From: JACVRW01 sp034664085 | GTDB lineage: Bacteria; Actinomycetota; Thermoleophilia; Solirubrobacterales; Thermoleophilaceae | Length of the DNA: 14,300 nt | Direction of reading: 5' to 3' | NCBI GenBank assembly: GCA_034664085.1 | Contig: JAXDII010000105.1 | Coordinates: 1 to 14,300 of the forward strand | The notes under the pieces: generated by a model | What the model saw: the letters and a program-made list of their open reading frames with translations, nothing else | Database searches by the model: none | Told to the model about the DNA's origin: nothing | Program-made: the position numbers and the translations under genes | Shown here: in pieces, positions 7,032-14,300 of the stretch | Numbering within the stretch: position 1 is the first letter of the stretch | How the letters are laid out: every line of letters starts with the position of its first letter

Positions 7032-7060
7032 TATGTAGGTGCGTAAAACATGGTTCGCAA
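7032..7060 (-). promoter_or_regulatory. Predicted promoter of the PucR-family gene
   Basis: Reading the minus strand: TTGCGA (7060-7055), 17-base spacer, TACATA (7037-7032), then six bases to the ATG. This is the best -35/-10 pair in the window and predicts transcription starting at or near the start codon. The 87-bp gap is AT-rich and has a TTTTA...TAAAA inverted pair (7026-7030, 7044-7048). For the opposite direction, the best I see is TACTTA (7077-7082), weakly supported, as the -10 of the desaturase. Confidence 0.5.
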
Positions 7061-7112
7061 TTGGTGCGCGGCTCTCTACTTAGCAGCGCTGGATGATGAC
7101 AGCCTTCTGGAC

Positions 7113-8054
7113 ATGACGAATCTGGAGAAGCGCGTCAACCTGCTCGCCGTGGCGATTCCGTTCGCGGCAACGATCGCGGCGATCGTCCTGCTGTGGAACA
7201 GCGTCGTGAGCGCCACCGACCTGGCGATCCTGGCCGTCATGTACGTGCTGACCGGGCTCGGCGTGACCGTCGGCTTCCACCGCATGCTGACCCACCGCTC
7301 CTTCCAGGCGCCGAAGCCGATCGAGTACGGCTTCGCGGTGCTCGGGTCGATGGCCGTGCAGGGCCCGGTGATGGCGTGGGTCGCCGATCACCGCAAGCAC
7401 CACGCGCACGCCGACCAGGAGGGCGACCCCCACAGCCCGCACGTGGGCCACGGCGACGGCGCCTCCGGCGTCCTGCGCGGGCTCTGGCACGCGCACGTCG
7501 GGTGGCTGCTGTCGGAGCAGGGCCAGGCCAGCGCGCGCAAGTATGCGCCCGACGTCTACGAGGATCGCGGCATGCGCCTGATCAACCGTCGCTTCCCCGT
7601 GCTGGTGCTGCTCAGCCTCGCCGTTCCGGCCTTCGCCGGGTGGGCCCTGACGGGCGGATCGCTCGCCGGCGCCGCCACCGGGCTGCTCTGGGGCGGTCTC
7701 GTGCGCATCTTCCTGGTCCACCACATCACGTGGAGCGTCAACTCGGTCTGCCACTTCCTTGGCACGCGGCGCTTCGAGACCGAGGATCAGTCCACCAACG
7801 TGGCCTGGCTGTCGCTGCTCTCGTTCGGCGAGTCGTGGCACCACAACCACCACGCCTTCCCGCGCTCGGCCGCCCACGGCCTGCGCCGCTGGGAGCAGGC
7901 GCTCGACCCGTCGGCGATCGTGATCAAGAGCCTTGAGAAGGTCGGCCTGGCGCGCAACGTGGTCCGGATCGCGCCTGAGCGCCAGCTGCAGCGCGAGAGC
8001 ACCGCCGGCCCGCTGCGGGCGGCGCCGACCGCAGAGCCGCAGCGCTCCGCCTAG
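7113..8054 (+). CDS. Membrane fatty-acid (acyl-CoA type) desaturase
   Basis: 313 residues. It carries the three histidine clusters that bind the di-iron centre of membrane desaturases: H56-RMLT-H61, H93-RK-HH97 and H243-HN-HH247, plus H203/H204, N210 and H214 in the HHITWSVNSVCH segment that is typical of stearoyl-CoA delta-9 desaturases. Four membrane helices are expected (about 9-28, 35-55, 162-180, 184-204). It should insert a cis double bond into a saturated acyl chain using oxygen and an electron donor that is not encoded nearby, and so adjust membrane fluidity. The tail (285-313) is hydrophilic. I chose ATG 7113 (MTNLEKRV); an ATG at 7050 would add 21 residues lying in the promoter region. 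The divergent PucR-type gene may control it. Its TAG overlaps the stop of the next, convergent gene. Confidence 0.95.
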   Translation: MTNLEKRVNLLAVAIPFAATIAAIVLLWNSVVSATDLAILAVMYVLTGLGVTVGFHRMLTHRSFQAPKPIEYGFAVLGSMAVQGPVMAWVADHRKHHAHADQEGDPHSPHVGHGDGASGVLRGLWHAHVGWLLSEQGQASARKYAPDVYEDRGMRLINRRFPVLVLLSLAVPAFAGWALTGGSLAGAATGLLWGGLVRIFLVHHITWSVNSVCHFLGTRRFETEDQSTNVAWLSLLSFGESWHHNHHAFPRSAAHGLRRWEQALDPSAIVIKSLEKVGLARNVVRIAPERQLQRESTAGPLRAAPTAEPQRSA

Positions 8055-8209
8055 CGCGAGCCCTTCGGCTTGCGCTCGCGGGGCGGGTTCTGCTTGCGCT
8101 CCGCCGGCGTCATCTGCCTGATCGAGAGCTCGCCGCGATCGACCATCTCCTCGATCTCAGCGAGCTTCTCGCGCCGGCGCTCCTCGGAACGCTCCTTCGG
8201 AGTCTTCAC
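8051..8209 (-). CDS. 52-residue charged protein of unknown function
   Basis: A short gene easily missed by length cut-offs. It starts at GTG 8209 with a near-perfect Shine-Dalgarno (AGGAGGG, 8 bases upstream), and a TAGGGT -10-like box lies at 8255-8250. The protein opens MKTPKERSEERRREKLAEIE, continues as a helix of alternating acidic and basic residues with MVDRGELSIRQMTPAERKQ, and ends in a Pro/Arg/Lys tail (NPPRERKPKGSR). No membrane segment, Cys pair or known catalytic motif. The basic tail and charged helix could suit nucleic-acid or ribosome binding, but that is speculation. It is convergent with the desaturase (stops overlap in CTAG) and divergent from the RNA helicase. The coding call rests on the strong RBS, full-length frame and clean codon use. 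Confidence 0.75.
   Translation of the reverse strand: MKTPKERSEERRREKLAEIEEMVDRGELSIRQMTPAERKQNPPRERKPKGSR
8054..8075 (+). terminator. Hairpin directly after the desaturase stop (candidate terminator)
   Basis: GCGCGAGCC (8054-8062) pairs with GGCTTGCGC (8067-8075), nine pairs including one G-U in RNA, with a four-base loop. It starts on the last base of the desaturase stop codon. There is no U-run, and the sequence also encodes the C-terminus of the convergent small gene, so termination is only suggested. Confidence 0.35.
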
Positions 8210-8249
8210 GGTGTCGGCCCTCCTCGCATCGTGGCGGAACTGGCCCGTA

Positions 8250-8255
8250 CCCTAA
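8250..8255 (-). promoter_or_regulatory. Predicted -10 box of the 52-residue gene
   Basis: TAGGGT on the minus strand, predicting a start of transcription near 8243 and a leader of about 34 nt that includes the AGGAGGG ribosome site. No clear -35. Confidence 0.35.
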
Positions 8256-8276
8256 GCCCCCGGTCGGCGTCCCGGG

Positions 8277-8290
8277 TAGCCTGCTAGCGT
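8277..8290 (+). promoter_or_regulatory. Predicted promoter of the RNA helicase leader
   Basis: Two TANNNT boxes stand side by side: TAGCCT (8277-8282) and TAGCGT (8285-8290). From the second, transcription would start near 8297, immediately before the first leader hairpin. No good -35 is visible. Confidence 0.35.
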
Positions 8291-8296
8291 CTTACG

Positions 8297-8414
8297 GGCG
8301 GAGAACGCCGTTCTCCGCGAGGTTCTTGTCTCCGAGCGCAACAGCGATCTGGGCCAGTTGAATCTCCCAGATCATCCGCGGCCGCACTCGTGCGGCCGTA
8401 CAGCAAGGAGCAAG
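8297..8414 (+). ncRNA. Structured 5' leader of the RNA helicase mRNA (three hairpins)
   Basis: Three perfect inverted repeats follow one another: GCGGAGAAC/GTTCTCCGC at 8298-8318 (9 bp, 3-nt loop); GATCTGGG/CCCAGATC at 8346-8373 (8 bp, 12-nt loop); CGGCCGCAC/GTGCGGCCG at 8379-8398 (9 bp, 2-nt loop as written). The Shine-Dalgarno AAGGAG (8405-8410) comes seven bases after the last stem. A second TCTCCG (8329-8334) could compete for the first stem's CGGAGA (8299-8304), so an alternative fold is possible. Helicase mRNAs in other bacteria often carry long regulatory leaders linked to cold or autocontrol; I infer a similar role. It does not match any riboswitch class I recognise. Confidence 0.6.
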
Positions 8415-9658
<1,244 letters not shown>

Positions 9659-9662
<4 letters not shown>

Positions 9663-10651
9663 GGCGTCCGCACGTCCAGCACGACCTTGCCGGTCGCGCC
9701 GCGCTCGTCGATCAGCTCGAGCGCGGCCCCGGCCTGGTCGAGCGGGAAGCGCGCGCCCACGACCGGCCGGACGTGGCCCTCGTCCACGAGCCGGTTGACG
9801 GCGCCGCCGATCTCGCGGTTCAGCGCCGGCTTGCCCAGCAGGTAGGCGCCCCAGCCGGCGCCCACGACCTCCGTGTTGTTGAGCAGCAGGCGGTTCACCT
9901 TGACCTCGGGGATCGATCCGGCCGTGAATCCCACGACCACCACCCGGCCGCCCTCGCGCAGCGAGCGCAGGCTGTCAGTGAAGCGGTCGCCGCCGACGGG
10001 GTCGATCACCACATCCACGCCGCCGCCCGACAGCTCCTTGGCCTCGTCCTTCCAAGCGCCGTCCGAGCGCACGACCTCGTCGGCCCCGGCGGCGAGCGCG
10101 ACCTCCTCCTTGGCGTCCGTCGACACGACCGCGATCGTGCGCGCTCCCAGGCCCTTGGCGGTCTGGAGCGTGGCGGTGCCGACGCCGCCCGCGGCCCCGT
10201 GCACGAGCACGGTCTCGCCCGCGGCCAGGCGGCCGCGCAGCTTCAGCGCGAAGTAGGCCGTGTGGTAGTTGAGGATGAGGCCCGCGCCCTGGGCGAAGTC
10301 CAGCTCGTCTGAGAGCGGGAAGCTGAGGAAGTCCGGCGCCACCGCCACCTCGGCGAAGCCGCCGAGCATGCAACAGGCCGCCACGCGGTCGCCCTCCGAC
10401 AGCCCGGAGCCGTCCGGCGCGCTGATGACCGTGCCGGCCACCTCGCTGCCCGGCACGAACGGCAGCGGCGGCTTGAGCTGGTACTCGCCGCGGGTCTGGA
10501 GCACCTCGGGGAAGGACACGCCGGCGGCGTGGACCTCGACCACCACGCCGCTGCCCGGCGTGAGCGGGTGCGACGCCTCGGGCTCGGGCAGGTCCGCGGC
10601 CGACAGGGCCGACCGCGGACCGCTCAACTCAGTGATCTGCAGCGCCCTCAT
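9659..10651 (-). CDS. NADPH:quinone oxidoreductase, zinc-independent MDR family
   Basis: 330 residues of the medium-chain dehydrogenase/reductase fold. N-terminal GroES-like domain (1-120) with PGSEVAGTV (67-75), then a Rossmann domain with the nucleotide-binding turn HGAAGGVG (151-158). The catalytic and structural zinc cysteines of alcohol dehydrogenases are absent (the only Cys pair is C93-C94), placing it with quinone oxidoreductases and enoyl reductases such as Qor. It would reduce a quinone or an activated alkene with NADPH in the cytosol; the exact substrate is unclear. It lies 25 bases behind the glutamine synthetase gene on the same strand and may be cotranscribed. However, TAGGTT (10666-10661) nine bases before its ATG and the lack of a Shine-Dalgarno suggest its own near-leaderless start. 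Its stop overlaps the helicase stop. Confidence 0.92.
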
Positions 10652-10660
10652 CAGGCGCCG

Positions 10661-10666
10661 AACCTA
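10661..10666 (-). promoter_or_regulatory. Predicted -10 box of the oxidoreductase gene
   Basis: TAGGTT on the minus strand, nine bases before the ATG, within the 25-base gap after glutamine synthetase. It matches the TAGGNT boxes before other starts in this window. No convincing -35. Confidence 0.35.
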
Positions 10667-10676
10667 CCCGATGGCC

Positions 10677-12824
<2,148 letters not shown>

Positions 12825-12857
12825 GAATGGTTCTCTCTCCGGAAGGTGGGCTCCGCT

Positions 12858-12875
12858 GACGCTATCCACAGCGTC
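12858..12875. promoter_or_regulatory. Inverted repeat over the predicted glutamine synthetase -10
   Basis: GACGCT-N6-AGCGTC, perfect 6-bp arms. It covers the minus-strand TAGCGT box (12864-12859), which would start transcription near 12852 and give a leader of about 28 nt. A site here would block RNA polymerase, so it is a repressor-operator candidate. No factor can be named, and it does not resemble a GlnR box. Confidence 0.4.
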
Positions 12876-12884
12876 CGCCGGGTG

Positions 12885-12904
12885 CTTTGTCCCTATGTAC
12901 AAAG
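12885..12904. promoter_or_regulatory. Inverted repeat CTTTGT-N8-ACAAAG upstream of glutamine synthetase
   Basis: Perfect 6-bp arms in a 20-bp element, AT-rich against its surroundings, centred about 33 bp upstream of the predicted glutamine synthetase -10. It lies in the shared divergent region with the ABC exporter and could bind a dimeric regulator of either gene. Confidence 0.45.
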
Positions 12905-12922
12905 ATCGCCGCGGCTCTTGCG

Positions 12923-12950
12923 CCCCTCGGTCGAGGGGAGTCTCTAGGGT
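12923..12950 (+). promoter_or_regulatory. Inverted repeat and -10 box of the ABC exporter operon
   Basis: CCCCTCG-GT-CGAGGGG (12923-12938) has perfect 7-bp arms and ends six bases before TAGGGT (12945-12950), the likely -10. That box ends eight bases before the ATG at 12959. The GGGGAG at 12952-12957 is too close to the ATG to act as a normal ribosome site. The repeat occupies the -35 zone, as expected for a repressor operator; the regulator is not in view. Confidence 0.45.
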
Positions 12951-12958
12951 CGGGGAGC

Positions 12959-13849
12959 ATGCCCGCGATCGAGCTACGGGGAGTGGTCAAGCGCTTCGGC
13001 CACATCACGGCCGTCGACGGCCTCGACCTCGACGTGCCGAAGGGGATCTGCCTGGGCCTGCTCGGACCGAACGGGGCCGGCAAGTCCACCACCATGCGCA
13101 TGCTAACCGGCCAGGCGATCGCCGACGAGGGGTCGATACGGGTGCTCGGCCACGAGCTGCCGGCCGAGGCCAAGGCGGCGCGCGCCGAGATGGGAGTGGT
13201 CCCGCAGCTCGACAACCTCGACGTCGACGTGTCGGTGCAGGACAACCTGGCCGTGTTCGCGCGCCTGTACCGCATCGAGGACGTCCGCGCCGCGGTCGAG
13301 CGCGGCCTCGAGCTGGCGCGCCTGACCGCCCGGCGCACCGATTCGGTCGACCAGCTCTCGGGCGGCATGCGGCGGCGGCTGCTGCTCGCGCGCGGGCTGA
13401 TGCACCGTCCGGGGCTGCTGCTGCTCGACGAGCCCACCGTCGGCCTCGATCCCCAGATCCGGACGCAGCTCTGGTCCCTGATCGACTCGCTGCGCACGGA
13501 GGGCACGACGATCCTGATGTCCACGCACTACATCGAGGAGGCCGAGCGGCTGGCCGACGAGGTGGCCGTGATGACGCACGGCAAGATCATCGCCCAGGGG
13601 CGCCCTTCCGATCTGGTCGCCGAGTACGCCGGTCGCGAGACGGCCGAGGTCTACGCGCCGCCGGAGCGGCTGGCGGAGGTGCGCAGGACCGCCGAGCAGC
13701 ACGGCCTGTCCGTGCGCCCCGCCGGCCCTGCGATCGCGATCGTGGGCTCGGAGCGCGCCACCGACGGCGCCATCCCGCCCGAGGCGATTCGCCGGGCCGC
13801 CTCGCTCGAGGACGTGTTCGTGATGCTGACCGGCGAGGAGGCCGAATGA
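12959..13849 (+). CDS. ABC-2 exporter ATP-binding protein (DrrA/NodI-like)
   Basis: 296 residues. ATPase domain 1-220 with Walker A GPNGAGKS (36-43), Q-loop Q83 (VVPQLDNLD), ABC signature LSGGM (133-137), Walker B LLLLDEPT (153-160) and switch His H190 (STHYIEEAE). The C-terminal region (about 225-296), rich in Glu/Ala/Arg, matches the accessory domain of the drug-exporter ATPases. It powers the permease encoded next, whose ATG overlaps its stop (ATGA), so the two are coupled. PQLDNLD in place of the usual PQ(E/D) resembles NodI. The substrate is unknown; drugs, lipids and polysaccharides are all precedents in this family. Start ATG 12959 is supported by the TAGGGT box; no normal Shine-Dalgarno is visible, so the mRNA may be leaderless. 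Confidence 0.95.
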   Translation: MPAIELRGVVKRFGHITAVDGLDLDVPKGICLGLLGPNGAGKSTTMRMLTGQAIADEGSIRVLGHELPAEAKAARAEMGVVPQLDNLDVDVSVQDNLAVFARLYRIEDVRAAVERGLELARLTARRTDSVDQLSGGMRRRLLLARGLMHRPGLLLLDEPTVGLDPQIRTQLWSLIDSLRTEGTTILMSTHYIEEAERLADEVAVMTHGKIIAQGRPSDLVAEYAGRETAEVYAPPERLAEVRRTAEQHGLSVRPAGPAIAIVGSERATDGAIPPEAIRRAASLEDVFVMLTGEEAE

Positions 13850-14300
13850 GCTCGGGCGGAATGAGGCGCCTGGACCCCGCCGCGATCACCGGCGTGATGA
13901 GCCGCGAGGTGGCCAACTTCCGCAGCTTCTGGAAGTCGACGACGTTCTCGAGCGTGCTCGAGCCGGTCATCTATCTGCTCGCCTTCGGGCTCGGCCTGGG
14001 GTCCACGATCGTCGACAGGGTCGACGGGCTGGACTACGTCGAGTTCGTCGGCACCGGCATGGTCGCGACGGCGGTGATCTTCTCGAGTGCGCTGCCGGCG
14101 ATGTTCGGGGCGTTCGTGAAGGAGCGCTTCCAGCGCACCTACGACGCGATCCTGGCCGCGCCGGTGGACGTGGAGGAGCTCGTCACCGCGGAGATCCTCT
14201 GGATCAGCATCCGCTCCGGCGTCTACGGCTGCTTCCCGCTGCTCGTGTCGATGCTGTTCGGGCTGGACCCGTCGCCGGGGATGCTGCTCGTGCCGTTCTT
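13846..14300 (+). CDS. ABC-2 exporter permease (NodJ/DrrB-like), 3' end cut by window edge
   Basis: The first 151 residues are visible and the frame runs off the right edge. After a cytoplasmic segment (1-35) come hydrophobic helices at about 37-57, 70-90 and 115-139. The loop FVKERFQRTYDAILAAPV (89-106) is the ABC-2 permease signature that contacts the ATPase, very like NodJ. It forms the membrane channel of the exporter together with the preceding ATPase, by dimer or heterodimer. ATG 13846 overlaps the ATPase stop (ATGA), indicating translational coupling. Two further in-frame Met codons (at residues 6 and 18) make the exact start slightly uncertain. Confidence 0.93.
   Translation, partial: MSSGGMRRLDPAAITGVMSREVANFRSFWKSTTFSSVLEPVIYLLAFGLGLGSTIVDRVDGLDYVEFVGTGMVATAVIFSSALPAMFGAFVKERFQRTYDAILAAPVDVEELVTAEILWISIRSGVYGCFPLLVSMLFGLDPSPGMLLVPF

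Noticed and set aside
7050..7112. Upstream ATG for the desaturase
   Set aside because: It lies within the divergent promoter region, has no ribosome site and adds a segment unlike the family's N-terminus.
12825..12902. Upstream TTG start for glutamine synthetase
   Set aside because: The extra 26 codons cover the predicted promoter and both dyads, and type III enzymes do not carry such an N-terminal extension; the ATG at 12824 fits better.
12825..12958. GlnR-type or NtcA-type nitrogen box in the glutamine synthetase promoter
   Set aside because: I looked for the paired GTNAC/GAAAC pattern and for GTA-N8-TAC and found no convincing match; the dyads present are different.

Overview
The window is strongly GC-rich, with the codon bias of a high-GC actinobacterium. 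The gene content (type III glutamine synthetase, MprB-like kinases, a PucR-family regulator, a PepSY mini-protein, many starts lacking a Shine-Dalgarno sequence) fits Actinomycetota, perhaps the Thermoleophilia/Solirubrobacterales. That placement is an inference from style, not from a marker gene. I see no rRNA, tRNA, CRISPR, insertion sequence or phage gene. It reads as ordinary chromosome with dense genes and no non-coding gap over about 210 bases.

Layout. (1) 1-3640, plus strand: the 3' part of a sensor kinase, then an OmpR-type response regulator overlapping a second sensor kinase, then a small membrane-anchored PepSY protein. Two near-identical 11-bp-spaced CTCAG direct repeats sit before the regulator and before the PepSY gene, each the same distance from a -10-like hexamer. 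This suggests the regulator controls itself and the PepSY gene. (2) 3649-5516, minus strand: a MarR repressor and a 14-TM-type drug exporter overlapping by 4 bases. (3) 5590-7025: a small three-helix membrane protein, convergent with and overlapping a PucR-family regulator. (4) 7113-8054, plus: an acyl-CoA/fatty-acid desaturase divergent from the PucR gene. (5) 8051-8209, minus: a 52-residue charged protein. (6) 8297-9662, plus: a DEAD-box RNA helicase with an approximately 118-nt leader that contains three perfect hairpins in a row. (7) 9659-12824, minus: type III glutamine synthetase followed 25 bases later by a zinc-independent quinone oxidoreductase. (8) 12959 to the end, plus: ABC-2 exporter ATPase and the start of its permease, divergent from glutamine synthetase across a 134-bp region holding three inverted repeats.

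How it fits together: three self-contained regulatory units are visible (two-component system plus PepSY; MarR plus exporter; PucR beside desaturase), together with housekeeping genes for nitrogen assimilation and RNA metabolism. A recurring theme is a TAnnnT box 6-9 bases before the start codon with no ribosome-binding site, pointing to leaderless or nearly leaderless mRNAs. No wholly new multi-gene system is evident. The most promising undescribed elements are the helicase leader RNA, the shared CTCAG regulon signal and the dyads between glutamine synthetase and the ABC exporter.
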